A stretch of 64,000 bases of DNA from Silanimonas sp021297925 (GTDB lineage: Bacteria; Pseudomonadota; Gammaproteobacteria; Xanthomonadales; Xanthomonadaceae). The stretch's first letter is position 1; every line of letters starts with the position of its first letter. Positions 18,045 through 27,111 of the stretch are shown here, one piece after another. Location of the stretch: positions 434,001 through 498,000 of the forward strand of contig JAPZTL010000002.1 of assembly GCA_027532825.1 (NCBI GenBank), given 5' to 3'. The position numbers were made by a program, and so were the translations under genes. Under the pieces are notes generated by a model that worked only from the letters and a program-made list of their open reading frames with translations, was not told where the DNA came from and did not search any database.

Positions 18045-18068
18045 AGGCGTCACCTGCCCCGCGCGGGC

Positions 18069-18737
18069 TCACTCCTGCGAACGACGAGGCCGCTTCGCCG
18101 GCTCCGGCACGCCCTCGCCATCGGCGATCCGCCACAGGTACAGGCTCGCGAGCGTGCGGTAGGGCGCCCACGCCTCCCCACGTTCCAGCAGTTGCTTCGG
18201 CGTCGGCGCCGGGTCGAGACCATCCAGCCGGGCGGCCCCCTTGCGCACGCCGAGGTCGTCGACGGGCAGCACGTCCGGTCGACCCAATCGGAAGATCAGC
18301 AGCATCTCCACCGTCCATCGACCGATGCCGCGGACGGCCGTGAGCCGCTCGATGAGTTCGGCGTCGTCGAAGCCGGGCAAGCGCCGCGCCGACGGAATGT
18401 CACCTTCGAGATCCCGGCGGCACAGGTCGCGCAACGCCAGCACCTTGTTGCCCGATACACCGCAGGCCCGCAGGGTGGGATCGTCGACGCGTGCGAGGGC
18501 TTGTCCGGTCAGTCGCGACGCGCCGACCGCCGCCTCGACGCGGCCCACGATGGTGGCGGCGGCCTTGCCGGAGAGCTGCTGGTAGAGGATGGCGCGAGCA
18601 AGCGCGTCGACGGTCTCGAAGGGCTGTCGCCAGCCGTCCATGTCCAAGGGGCCGATGCGGCGCATCCAGCGGCCCAGCGCGCGATCCCGTCGCGCAAGGG
18701 CCTCGGTCGCGGCATCGAGGTCGAATCCGCGCGGCAT
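18069..18737 (-). CDS. DNA-3-methyladenine glycosylase II (AlkA-like)
   Basis: Helix-hairpin-helix DNA glycosylase that removes alkylated bases. The 222-residue protein starts at the ATG at 18737 (MPRGFDLDAATEAL). Family features: AILYQQLSGKAAATI, the HhH motif LTAVRGIGRWTVEMLLIF, and the catalytic aspartate in PVDDLGVRKG (~160). It lacks the N-terminal domain of E. coli AlkA (282 residues), like the short AlkA forms of many bacteria. No Ada-type regulator is adjacent. Confidence 0.9.
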   Translation of the reverse strand: MPRGFDLDAATEALARRDRALGRWMRRIGPLDMDGWRQPFETVDALARAILYQQLSGKAAATIVGRVEAAVGASRLTGQALARVDDPTLRACGVSGNKVLALRDLCRRDLEGDIPSARRLPGFDDAELIERLTAVRGIGRWTVEMLLIFRLGRPDVLPVDDLGVRKGAARLDGLDPAPTPKQLLERGEAWAPYRTLASLYLWRIADGEGVPEPAKRPRRSQE

Positions 18738-18766
18738 GGTGGCGTCCCGATGGGTGGAAGAGACCG

Positions 18767-19738
18767 TCAGCGTGGCACGGCCGGGCCGCCCACGTCGGCC
18801 CACAGCGGCGCGGCGACATCGGGCGGCAGGCGGAACTCGCGACGGGCGTAGCGCGGCGCATCGTCGCGTACCCGCACCCACGTCTCCCCGGGCGTTCCGC
18901 GGAGCTCCAGGACACGTTCCGAGCCGGCCGCGTCGAGAAGACGCAACCGGCGCGGCGCGTCACCGGGCTCCGTGGCGACCCTCACGTCGACCTGCCTGAG
19001 GCCGGAGGCGGCCACGGCAAGCGCCACCACGGCGTCGTCGCCGGGCATCGCGGGCAGGCGGACCATCGGCACGCCGGGAAGCGGCGGCGACGCCAAGCGG
19101 GCACCGCCCTCCCCGGCCGCCAACCAGACGGCAGGCAGGCCGTCCGCCTCGACGCCCACGGCGACCGGTCGATCGAACGGCGGGTCGAGCAAGGCCGCTT
19201 CGAACCACGCCGCACGGGTTGCCGGCAGGCGGAAGTCCGCGAGCGTGTAGCAGCTCGACGCCGCGCCCTCGACGCGCACGTAGGTGCCGCCCCGCGGATG
19301 CGGGTAGCCCACGACGAGGCGCACGTCGCCGTCCGGCAGGGGGAAGGTCCAGCGCCCGGTGGGTCGCGCGAACGCACCACCCTCCGGCGGCGTGGCTCGG
19401 GGCGCGTCGAGGCCCAGCACGGCGAAACGGTCGGGGCGCGACGTGCGCGGCTCGTCGCATCGGGCCGTCAGCAGGCCCGTCAGCACCGGGTCGAGCCATC
19501 CGCGCGCGACCGGCCAGTCGGCGCCGTCGATCCACCAGCGTCCATCGCGGCGGACGAAGGCCAGCGCGTCGCCATCGCCCTGTTCGAGTTCGATGCGCGC
19601 CATCCGCGGCGCACCGGTCGCGAAGCCCGGCACCAGCAGGTCGGGCTCGCGCTCGGTTCGCTGGCACGCGGCGAGCAGCAGGAGCGCCGCGCCGGCGACG
19701 GCGACGATCGCCGCGCGGCCGAGCTCAACCGGCCGCAT
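18767..19738 (-). CDS. DUF4340-like lipoprotein of a Gld-type ABC system
   Basis: A 323-residue protein with a lipoprotein signal (AAIVAVAGAALLLLAAC, lipobox LAAC with Cys25) and a periplasmic domain resembling DUF4340 proteins encoded next to GldG-like proteins. Visible blocks are RRDGRWWIDGADWPV and YTLADFRLP. Its start lies 14 bases inside the end of the gldG-like gene. The likely role is a periplasmic or envelope partner of the ABC transporter; no substrate is known. Confidence 0.75.
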   Translation of the reverse strand: MRPVELGRAAIVAVAGAALLLLAACQRTEREPDLLVPGFATGAPRMARIELEQGDGDALAFVRRDGRWWIDGADWPVARGWLDPVLTGLLTARCDEPRTSRPDRFAVLGLDAPRATPPEGGAFARPTGRWTFPLPDGDVRLVVGYPHPRGGTYVRVEGAASSCYTLADFRLPATRAAWFEAALLDPPFDRPVAVGVEADGLPAVWLAAGEGGARLASPPLPGVPMVRLPAMPGDDAVVALAVAASGLRQVDVRVATEPGDAPRRLRLLDAAGSERVLELRGTPGETWVRVRDDAPRYARREFRLPPDVAAPLWADVGGPAVPR

Positions 19739-21569
19739 GGCGACGACGGCGCACCCGCCACAGGCCCGCGGCGGCGAAGCCGAGCGCCAGCAAGGCCGGG
19801 AACGCGCCGATCGTCAGCAGCTTGAGGCGCGCCTCGAGGGCGTCGATGTCGGCGTTGAGCTGGCGCTGCAGCTCACGGAGATCGCGGCGCACCTCGGCCT
19901 TCTCGGCGAGGAAGCCGCGCAGCGTCGACTGCTGCTCGGCCGACAGCACCGGGGCCGCGCCATCGGCGCCACGCTGCAACGCGGACAGCTCGCGCTCCAG
20001 CGTCGCCAACCGTTCCTGTAGGGCCTGCTGGCGCGCCACGAAAGCCTGTTCGGCCGTCCGGCGCATGGCTTCGACGCGATGGAACGGCCGGCTCGCGACG
20101 ACCCGCGTGCGCAGAGCGATCAGGTCGGCTTTGCCCGAGAGGTTCTCCACCGCGTTGTAGACGAGGTCGCCGTTGTTGGCGAAGGGCTGGGCGAAGCCGC
20201 CGGGCGCCGCGGGTGCTTCGGTCCAGAAGGCATCGGCGAGCAGGTCGGTGTCGGCGATGACGATCGCCTGGAAGTCGCCTGTGCTCGCCGCCAGCCGGCC
20301 TTCGCCGGTGCGATCTGGGAACGCGGTGCGGATGGGGCCCGAAAGACGCACCGCCACGACGCGGGGCCCGCCTTCGGGGCGGAAGGCGCGAAGCAGGGCC
20401 GCCGGGGTCGCGCCGCTGTCGCCGAGCACCCCGACCGGCAGTTCGCCGCTCTGGTCGGACGTGCGGATCAATGGTTCGAAGCGGGTCGTGGCCCCGTCGC
20501 GCGGCCGGAGCACGCCGACCGAGCTGGCGTTCACCTGCTCCATCTGCGCGGTCACGATGTCGCTGGACGACAGGGCCTCGGTACCGAGGCCCAGCAGGGT
20601 GAGCAGCGGCTCCTGCGCGCCCCCCTCCTGCGACTGCACCGGGAGGGCGTGGACCGGATCACCCGCCACCACGGCCGGATCCCAGTCCACGCCCCAGGCC
20701 GCCAGCAGCGGGCCGAGGTCGGACGGCTGCGGCGCCTCGGCGGCGAACGGATCCTCCGGCACCTCGTTCTCCGCGTCCGGGTCGACGAAGGCCAGCACCC
20801 GCCCACCCCGCAGGGCGAACTGGTCGATGGCCGCGAGGCTGTCCTCCGGGAGGCCGCGCGGATGCACCAGCATCAGCAGGTCGACCTCGGGATCGATCGC
20901 AGTGAACCCCGGCTCCAGCCGGCGCAGGTCGAACAGCTCGCGCAACTGCTGGTCGACGATCCACCCCGGCGACGGGCTGCCGGTGGCGGGATCGAAGGCC
21001 GGGGCCATCGGCAGGCCGGCCCACAGGGCCACCACCGGACGCTCCGAGGGACCGAGAGCCGCGATCAGCTTCGCGAGGTTGTACTCGAGGAAGGCCTCGC
21101 GACCGGGCTCGAGGAAGGGGATCGGCAGCTCGCCGTCGGTGCTGTTGGTGCCCACCAGCCCGAAGAAGAAGCTGCCCCCTCCCGGCAGGGGCACGGCCGT
21201 GAGGCCGTAGGCGTTCGCGCGGTCCTCTTCCTCGGAGAAGGGCTCGGGATCGATCACCTCGATCACGAGACGCCCGTTGGCGCGGTCGGCCATCGCCCGC
21301 AGCAACTCCTGCACACGCTGGGCATAGGCCTTCACCTGCGGGAAGTCGCCCGCGGCGCGCTCGGAGAAGTACAGGCGCAGCGTCACTGGCTCGTCGAGCC
21401 CTTGCAGCAACGCGACGGTGGCAGGCGACAGCGTGTGTTCGCGGGCCTCGGTCAGGTCGAGCTGCCAACCGCGGGTCGCGGGGAGCACGAGGGCCAACAC
21501 CAGCAGCAGGCCGACGGCGATCGCCGCAAGACGCGCGGCGGGACGGCGGATCAGGTCGGGAACGCGCAT
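19725..21569 (-). CDS. GldG-like ABC transporter auxiliary protein
   Basis: A 614-residue protein of the GldG/ABC-type uncharacterised family. It has an N-terminal membrane segment (~13-30), the motif DLTEAREHTLSPATVALLQ characteristic of the family, a long periplasmic domain, a coiled-coil stretch near residues 510-580 (LQERLATLERELSAL), and a C-terminal membrane segment before basic VRRRRHAAG. In Flavobacterium GldG works with GldF and GldA in gliding; in proteobacteria the homologous set is present without gliding and its function is unknown. Confidence 0.85.
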   Translation of the reverse strand: MRVPDLIRRPAARLAAIAVGLLLVLALVLPATRGWQLDLTEAREHTLSPATVALLQGLDEPVTLRLYFSERAAGDFPQVKAYAQRVQELLRAMADRANGRLVIEVIDPEPFSEEEDRANAYGLTAVPLPGGGSFFFGLVGTNSTDGELPIPFLEPGREAFLEYNLAKLIAALGPSERPVVALWAGLPMAPAFDPATGSPSPGWIVDQQLRELFDLRRLEPGFTAIDPEVDLLMLVHPRGLPEDSLAAIDQFALRGGRVLAFVDPDAENEVPEDPFAAEAPQPSDLGPLLAAWGVDWDPAVVAGDPVHALPVQSQEGGAQEPLLTLLGLGTEALSSSDIVTAQMEQVNASSVGVLRPRDGATTRFEPLIRTSDQSGELPVGVLGDSGATPAALLRAFRPEGGPRVVAVRLSGPIRTAFPDRTGEGRLAASTGDFQAIVIADTDLLADAFWTEAPAAPGGFAQPFANNGDLVYNAVENLSGKADLIALRTRVVASRPFHRVEAMRRTAEQAFVARQQALQERLATLERELSALQRGADGAAPVLSAEQQSTLRGFLAEKAEVRRDLRELQRQLNADIDALEARLKLLTIGAFPALLALGFAAAGLWRVRRRRHAAG

Positions 21570-21572
21570 GGG

Positions 21573-22307
21573 TCAGCCGGCCTTCTTGGCGTCGACCACC
21601 ACGACCGTGGCCCACAGCCACGCGCCGATGGTGGCGAGGAAGAACACGAGGTCGCCGAGGGCGAGCACGCCGCGCGTGATGCCCTGGAAGCGGGTCAGGA
21701 AGCTCAGTTGCGCGATGGCGTCGAGCACGACGGACGGGACCCAGCCGCGCAGGGCCTCCTGCACCAGCGGATAGCCCGCCAGCATCACGAGGAAGCAGAC
21801 GACCACCGCCAGCACGAAGGCCACGACCTGGCTGCGCGTGCAGGCGGAGAGCGCACCTGACACGGCGAGCATCGCGCCGGCCAGCAACCACGCGCCGGCG
21901 TAGCTCGCGACGACGACGCCGTGGTCCGGTGCCCCGAGGCACGCGATGGCGGCCCACAGCGGGATCGTCAGCAGCAGCGCCAGGCCGAGCAGCGCCCAGC
22001 CGGCGAGGAACTTCCCGATGACGGCCTCGGCCGTGGTCACCGGCAGCGTGAGCAGCAGTTCCATCGTGCCCTGCCGGCGCTCCTCGGCCCACAGGCGCAT
22101 GCCGACCGCAGGCACCAACACGAGGAACAACCACGGCAGGACGCCGAAGAACGGCTGGAGGTCGGCCTGGCCACGCTCGAACAAGGCGCCGGGATAGAAC
22201 GCCAGCGCCGCCGCCGCCGCCGAGAACAGCACGAGGAACACGCCAGCGATCGGCGAGGCGAAGGCGGCCGCGAACTCGCGGCGCGCGATGGCGAAGGCGG
22301 GGTTCAT
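21573..22307 (-). CDS. ABC transporter permease (GldF-like)
   Basis: A 244-residue ABC-2 type permease with six predicted membrane helices and the MRLWAEERRQGTMELLLTLPV motif of the family. It begins FAIARREFAAAFASPIAGVFL, typical of GldF-like subunits. The gene starts in the ATGA overlap with the ATPase gene and ends 3 bases before the GldG-like gene, so the four genes 18767-23230 form one transcription unit. Confidence 0.88.
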   Translation of the reverse strand: MNPAFAIARREFAAAFASPIAGVFLVLFSAAAAALAFYPGALFERGQADLQPFFGVLPWLFLVLVPAVGMRLWAEERRQGTMELLLTLPVTTAEAVIGKFLAGWALLGLALLLTIPLWAAIACLGAPDHGVVVASYAGAWLLAGAMLAVSGALSACTRSQVVAFVLAVVVCFLVMLAGYPLVQEALRGWVPSVVLDAIAQLSFLTRFQGITRGVLALGDLVFFLATIGAWLWATVVVVDAKKAG

Positions 22308-23230
22308 GCCGTCTCCCCGGCGGTCAGCATGCGGAAGACATCGTCCAGCCGGCCGCGTTCGACCAGCAGGTCCTCGAAAGCGACCCCTCGCGCCTGCAAG
22401 CGCCGGGCGACCTCGTCGACGGAGGGCCGCGACGCCCCGGCGAACAGCACGAGGCGGCCGTCGCGCGGGTCGACCGAGCGGTCGGTGGCGGTACCGAGGC
22501 CGTCGAGGGCCGCCAGCGCCGCGACGCTGTCCACGGCACGGAACGAGACGGCGCCGTGGTGCCGCGAGAGCGCGAGCAGGCCGGCCGGCGTTTCGTCGGC
22601 CCGGAGGCGCCCGCCGGCGATGACGAGGGCGCGCGTGGCGATGGCCTCGACCTCTTCCAACAGGTGGGTCGACAGCAGGATCGTTCGCCCCTGCGCGAGT
22701 TCGCGCAGCAGCGCCCGGACCTCGTGCTTCTGGTTCGGATCGAGCCCGTCGGTGGGCTCGTCCAGCATCAGCACCGGGGGGTCGTGGAGCACCGCGGCCG
22801 CAAGGCCGACGCGACGCCGGAAGCCCTTGGACAGGGTGTCGATCGGCTGCCGCAGCACGCCGCGGAGCGCGAGCCGGTCGACGCCGAAACCCAACCGCGT
22901 CGCCCGGCCGGGGCCGCGCAGGCCGTGCAGGTCGGCGATAAAGGCGAGGAAATCGGCCACCTCCATCTCGCCATAGCCGGGAGCACCCTCGGGCAGGTAG
23001 CCGAGGGCCCGGCGGGCCGCGAGCGCATCGCGCTGGACGTCATGGCCGGCGATCCGCGCCCGGCCCGCATCCGGCGCGAGGAACCCGGCCAGCATCTTCA
23101 TCGTCGTGGACTTGCCGGCGCCGTTCGGCCCAAGCAGCGCGACCACATCGCCGGGCCGCGCCGAAAAGGACAGGTCGTCCACGGCCAGCCGTGCGTCGAA
23201 CCGCTTGGTGAGGCCTTCCGCTTCGATCAT
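22304..23230 (-). CDS. ABC transporter ATP-binding protein (GldA-like)
   Basis: ATPase subunit of 308 residues from the ATG at 23230 (MIEAEGLTKRFDARLAVDDL). It shows Walker A GPNGAGKST, signature LSKGFRRRVGLA, Walker B VLMLDEPTDGLDP, and the H-loop STHLLEEVEA, followed by a ~90-residue C-terminal extension common in Gld/Nod-type ATPases. First gene of the operon. Confidence 0.92.
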   Translation of the reverse strand: MIEAEGLTKRFDARLAVDDLSFSARPGDVVALLGPNGAGKSTTMKMLAGFLAPDAGRARIAGHDVQRDALAARRALGYLPEGAPGYGEMEVADFLAFIADLHGLRGPGRATRLGFGVDRLALRGVLRQPIDTLSKGFRRRVGLAAAVLHDPPVLMLDEPTDGLDPNQKHEVRALLRELAQGRTILLSTHLLEEVEAIATRALVIAGGRLRADETPAGLLALSRHHGAVSFRAVDSVAALAALDGLGTATDRSVDPRDGRLVLFAGASRPSVDEVARRLQARGVAFEDLLVERGRLDDVFRMLTAGETA

Positions 23231-23314
23231 CGTCGGGGTATCCGCGCCGGGAAACGGGCGCGATGGACCGGCAAGGACGGGGCAAGTTCCGTCGATGCCG
23301 GCGCGAACGCGGCC

Positions 23315-23347
23315 CGGAAACGACGAGGCGGGCCTTGGCCCGCCTCG
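23315..23347 (-). terminator. Rho-independent terminator after the SRPBCC gene
   Basis: A perfect 11-bp inverted repeat (23324-23334 with 23337-23347) lies 8 bases beyond the stop at 23356. On the minus strand it is followed by TCGTCGTTTCC, a short T-rich tail. The same CGTCGTTTC tail follows the hairpin at 59699-59724. Confidence 0.6.
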
Positions 23348-23355
23348 GGAAACAC

Positions 23356-24474
23356 TCAGGGGGTCGCCGCCGGGGCGGCGAGCGGCACGAAGGCCTCGAA
23401 CTCGGCTTCCGGGTCGAGCATCTGGGGGATGCCGACCTTGTAGTCGTCGAAGCCCTGCGCGCCCGGCTCGAGCGCCAGCCCGCGGACCATCGCCCAGGCA
23501 CGGACGGTGTCGCGCACGCGCTGCAGGCCCGGGGCCGGACCAATCCACTTCGTGGTGGCGGCGCGCAGCGGCGGCATCTGCGCAAGGGCGACGTTGTTGC
23601 CCTCGCCTTCCACCCTGGCCGTCAGGACCGGGAGGTCGGCGACGGTGGCCGCGGCGGACGAGCCCTCGGCGGCGTCCCTGGCGCGCACCGGGAGCAGCAT
23701 GGTGAAGGTGTAGGACTCGGAGCTCCGGTCGATCGTCACGATGCGAAGCGGCCCGTCCTTCGCCAGGCTGCTGTCGGCGATGACCTTGTCCATCCACTTC
23801 ATCTGGTTGGTCAGCGACACGGCGACGCCATCGTTGGCGAGCGGGGCCTGGACGTCGACCTTCAGGACGTTGCGCGCCGGGATGTCGACGACCTGAATCG
23901 GATGCTTGTAGATCGTGTAATCGACGCGCGGGATGCTGGCGAGGGCGTTGTTCAGCGTGCGCAGGCTGAGTTCGACCTGCTTGCCGACGTTGCTCGCCAC
24001 ATACATACCGGCGTAGCGACCGGCCAGGTTCCAGCCGTACTCGACGCGATAGCGCTGCGTGATCTCCACGTTGCGCTGGTTGCGGCCCGTGCGGTCGAAC
24101 CGGAAGGTGATCTTCTTGTTCTCGCCCATCGCCGGGGTGTCGAGGGCGAACACGATGCGCTCGCCCGGGACGCTCTCGACGATCTCCCAGCTGCCCTTGC
24201 CGATGCGCGGGTTGGCCGAATCGTAGTCGAGGCGGGCACCGACGCCCGAGGCCGGACCGGACAGCGTGTACTTGATCTCCGGATCGATGATCTTCATGTG
24301 GTTCCAGTCATTGAAGCGCTGGAAGCCGTTCAGCAAGTCGAACACGACGTTGACCGGGCGGTTGGTCTCCACCGCGTGCGAGTAGCTGCGGTGAGCCGGC
24401 AGGAACAGCGCCACGATCACGCCGAGCAGCGCTACAAGCAGCACCGCCACGATCATTTCAAGGATTCGAGCCAT
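23356..24474 (-). CDS. SRPBCC (polyketide cyclase/START-like) membrane-anchored protein
   Basis: A 372-residue protein with one N-terminal membrane helix (MIVAVLLVALLGVIVALFLP) followed by an SRPBCC-fold domain (~35-185, including FNDWNHMKIIDPEIKYTLSG, a typical ligand-pocket pattern). The second half, starting HPIQVVDIPARNVLKVDV, resembles GyrI-like effector-binding domains. Such proteins are common and their ligands are unknown. It appears to be transcribed alone and ends at a good hairpin terminator. Confidence 0.75.
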   Translation of the reverse strand: MARILEMIVAVLLVALLGVIVALFLPAHRSYSHAVETNRPVNVVFDLLNGFQRFNDWNHMKIIDPEIKYTLSGPASGVGARLDYDSANPRIGKGSWEIVESVPGERIVFALDTPAMGENKKITFRFDRTGRNQRNVEITQRYRVEYGWNLAGRYAGMYVASNVGKQVELSLRTLNNALASIPRVDYTIYKHPIQVVDIPARNVLKVDVQAPLANDGVAVSLTNQMKWMDKVIADSSLAKDGPLRIVTIDRSSESYTFTMLLPVRARDAAEGSSAAATVADLPVLTARVEGEGNNVALAQMPPLRAATTKWIGPAPGLQRVRDTVRAWAMVRGLALEPGAQGFDDYKVGIPQMLDPEAEFEAFVPLAAPAATP

Positions 24475-24609
24475 TCAATCAGTCTCCGGGGATCGGCCCC
24501 GGCCGGCGAGCGCCGCCCGGGGAGCGCCAGAGGATAGCAGCCCGCGGAGGCACGGGTAAGCGCCCGCGCCCCCCTTCGGGCCGGCGCCGCGCCTCGTCAC
24601 ACGAGCCCA

Positions 24610-25251
24610 TCACACAAGCTTGAGCTCGAAGGCCTTGAGGACCGCTCGGGTGCGGTCTCGCACTCCGAGCTTGGACAGGATGTTGGAGACGTGGTTCTTG
24701 ATGGTGCCTTCGGCCACGCCCAGGGAATTGGCGATCTCCTTGTTGGAGAAACCGCCGGCCATCAGGCGCAGGATCTCGGTCTCCCGGTCGGTCAGCGGAT
24801 CGGGCTGCTCGAGGCTGTGGAACTCGTTCTGGAGCCCCTCCAGGCCGGAGAGCAGCCGGGCGGTGACCGCCGGCTGCACGAGGGACCCGCCTTCCGCGAC
24901 CGTCTGGATGGCCGTCACCAGCTGGTCGAGGGAGACATCCTTCAGGAGGTAGCCCTTGGCCCCCGCCTTGATGCCCGCCAACACCAGCTGGTCGTCGTCG
25001 AAGGTCGTGAGGATGATCGTCGGCGGCAGGGCCCCCTTGGTGGCCAGCGCGCGCAAGGCCTCGAGCCCGGACATCACCGGCATCCGCATGTCCATCAACA
25101 GCACGTCGGGGCGGACGCAGGGCACCTGCTCGACCGCCTGCTGGCCGTCCGCGGCCTCGGCGACGACCTCGATGCCGTCGGCGAGTTCGAGCAGGGAGCG
25201 CACGCCCTGGCGCACCAGGGTCTGGTCGTCGACAAGCATCACTCGGATCAT
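24610..25251 (-). CDS. NarL/FixJ (DesR-like) response regulator
   Basis: DNA-binding response regulator of 213 residues. The receiver domain has DD at 8-9, phospho-acceptor Asp54 in LLMDMRMP, the switch Thr in ILTTFDDD and Lys in YLLKDVS. The LuxR-type helix-turn-helix is LTDRETEILRLMAGGFSNKEIANSL. The ATG overlaps the last 4 bases of the kinase gene, so the pair is co-translated. Targets are not evident; in DesKR and LiaSR systems they are envelope-stress genes. Confidence 0.92.
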   Translation of the reverse strand: MIRVMLVDDQTLVRQGVRSLLELADGIEVVAEAADGQQAVEQVPCVRPDVLLMDMRMPVMSGLEALRALATKGALPPTIILTTFDDDQLVLAGIKAGAKGYLLKDVSLDQLVTAIQTVAEGGSLVQPAVTARLLSGLEGLQNEFHSLEQPDPLTDRETEILRLMAGGFSNKEIANSLGVAEGTIKNHVSNILSKLGVRDRTRAVLKAFELKLV

Positions 25252-26411
25252 GGCGGGGCCTCGATGGGAAGGTGGATGTCGATGCTGAAGCCGCGGCCCG
25301 GCGCGGTCGAAACCTCGACCCTCCCGCCGACCGCGGCGAGCCGTTCGCGCATGCCCGCGAGCCCGTTGCCCGGGCGCACCGCCTCGCCGCCGACGCCGTC
25401 GTCGCGGGCGGAGAGGCGGAGGCTGTCGCCCTCGCGGGTGACGCGGAGCCAGAGGTGCTCGGCGTGGGCATGGCGGATGGCGTTCGTGATGATCTCCTGC
25501 GCGCAGCGCACCAGGACCTGGGCGCGTTCCGCGCCACTGACCGCGAGCGGCGCGTCGATGTCCAGCCGGACCTCGAGGGTCGGCACGCCCTCGACCAGCG
25601 TGCGCATCGCGGCCTCGAGGTCCATGCGGTCCTCGCCGCGCATGGCCGACACCGCCTCGCGGACGTCGGTCAGCAGCAGCTTGGCCAGGGTGTGAGCCTG
25701 CCGGACGTGATCCTGCACCTTGCCCTCGCTCAGGTGGCCGGCGACCTCCAGGTTGAGGCTAAGGGCTGTCAGGTGGTGGCCGAGCAGATCATGCAATTCG
25801 CGCGAGATGCGCAGGCGCTCCCCCACGCGGGCGCTGTCGGCCAGCAGCGATCGGGTCGCGCGCAGCTCGGCGTTGAGCCGGCGCTGTTCCTCCCGCGCCT
25901 CGGCCTGCTGCTTGGCCACGAGTCCCGCCACGTAGACGAAGCCCGAGACGCCGGCGTACAGCAGGCTTTGCATCAGGGCTTCGTCGAGCCGGAACTCGAG
26001 GCCGTGCATGAAGATCCCGACGAGCGGCAGGTGCTGGAGCACCAGCCAGACGACCCCGGGCCAGCCCGGCAGCAGCCAGGGCACGACGGCGGCCATCACC
26101 ATCATCAGGATGGCGCCAAGACCGCTGTCGGTGAGCAGGCTGACGGCCAGTGCGGACGCGGTCATGGCCAGCAGCAGCCCGACCGCCCCGATTCGGCCGC
26201 GGCCCCGCCCGAGCGACTCCGTCGCCAGCCAGAACGAGAGGCCGAAGACGAGGTAGGCCCCGACCGGCATGACAAACGCAGCGGTCCCGAGGCGCTCGGG
26301 GCGGCTTTCCAGCAGGTACCGGGCGTTCATGTAGAGCCCGCTGCCCACCATGACCCAGGTGAACAGGCCGGCGTAGCGCAGCAGCTGGGTGTGGGTCAGG
26401 CGGGGCAGCAT
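25248..26411 (-). CDS. HisKA_3-type (DesK-like) sensor histidine kinase
   Basis: Membrane sensor of 387 residues from the ATG at 26411. Five or six membrane helices occupy residues ~10-155 with little periplasmic sequence, as in DesK, so the signal is probably sensed in the membrane. The dimerisation domain has RISRELHDLLGHHLTAL with phospho-acceptor His207. The ATPase part has EIITNAIRHAHA (N box), ARDDGVGGEAV and GNGLAGMRERLAAVGG. Translationally coupled to the response regulator. Confidence 0.92.
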   Translation of the reverse strand: MLPRLTHTQLLRYAGLFTWVMVGSGLYMNARYLLESRPERLGTAAFVMPVGAYLVFGLSFWLATESLGRGRGRIGAVGLLLAMTASALAVSLLTDSGLGAILMMVMAAVVPWLLPGWPGVVWLVLQHLPLVGIFMHGLEFRLDEALMQSLLYAGVSGFVYVAGLVAKQQAEAREEQRRLNAELRATRSLLADSARVGERLRISRELHDLLGHHLTALSLNLEVAGHLSEGKVQDHVRQAHTLAKLLLTDVREAVSAMRGEDRMDLEAAMRTLVEGVPTLEVRLDIDAPLAVSGAERAQVLVRCAQEIITNAIRHAHAEHLWLRVTREGDSLRLSARDDGVGGEAVRPGNGLAGMRERLAAVGGRVEVSTAPGRGFSIDIHLPIEAPP

Positions 26412-26515
26412 GGTCCCGATCCTACGCAAGCCCGGACGGCCGCGGCTGGCCCGGAAGTCACGCGCGGGACGCCCCGTGCGATACTGCGCGCTCCCGACCC
26501 GCAGCCCCCACCGGA

Positions 26516-27109
26516 ATGCCGTTCCTGATCCGCGACGTGCGCAACGACGAGCTTGCCCAGGTCGTCGCGCTGAACAATTCGGCAGGCCCCTCGATCCTGC
26601 CGATGGATGCGGACAAGGCGCGATTCTTCTGGGACCATGCCGACTACTTCCGGGTGATCGAGCAGGACGGCGCCCCCACGGGCTTCCTCGTCGGCTTCAG
26701 CGACGCCGCCGCACACGACAGCCCGAATTTCCGCTGGTTCAAGGACCGGCACCGGAACTTCCTCTACATCGACCGCATCGTGATCGCCGCCCAGCGCCGG
26801 GGCGGCGGCCGCGGCCGGGCCTTCTACGCCGACGTGATGAGCTTCGCCGAGCCCCGCTGGGCCAGCCTCTGCTGCGAGGTCTTCCTCGGCGTCGGCTACG
26901 ACCCCGCCCTGCTGTTCCATGGTGCCTTCGGGTTCCGCGAGGTCGGCCAGCAGACCATGCCGGGCACCGGGCTGCGGGCCTGCATGCTGATGAAGGACCT
27001 CGCCAGCCACGCCTGGATCGCCGAGACCTACCGGGGCAGCCTGCCGGACGAGCCCTGGCTCGCCCCGCGCCACCGCCCCGCCCCATCGACCGACGCCCCC
27101 GGAGCCTGA
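26516..27109 (+). CDS. GNAT family acetyltransferase
   Basis: A 197-residue GCN5-related N-acetyltransferase. It begins MPFLIRDVRNDELAQVVALNN and has YIDRIVIAAQRRGGGRGRAFYADV, the acetyl-CoA binding motif A, then FHGAFGFREVGQQTM. The substrate is unknown. It ends 2 bases before minC and a GATACT -10-like hexamer lies about 30 bases before its start, so it probably leads the min operon here. Confidence 0.85.
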   Translation: MPFLIRDVRNDELAQVVALNNSAGPSILPMDADKARFFWDHADYFRVIEQDGAPTGFLVGFSDAAAHDSPNFRWFKDRHRNFLYIDRIVIAAQRRGGGRGRAFYADVMSFAEPRWASLCCEVFLGVGYDPALLFHGAFGFREVGQQTMPGTGLRACMLMKDLASHAWIAETYRGSLPDEPWLAPRHRPAPSTDAPGA

Positions 27110-27111
27110 GC

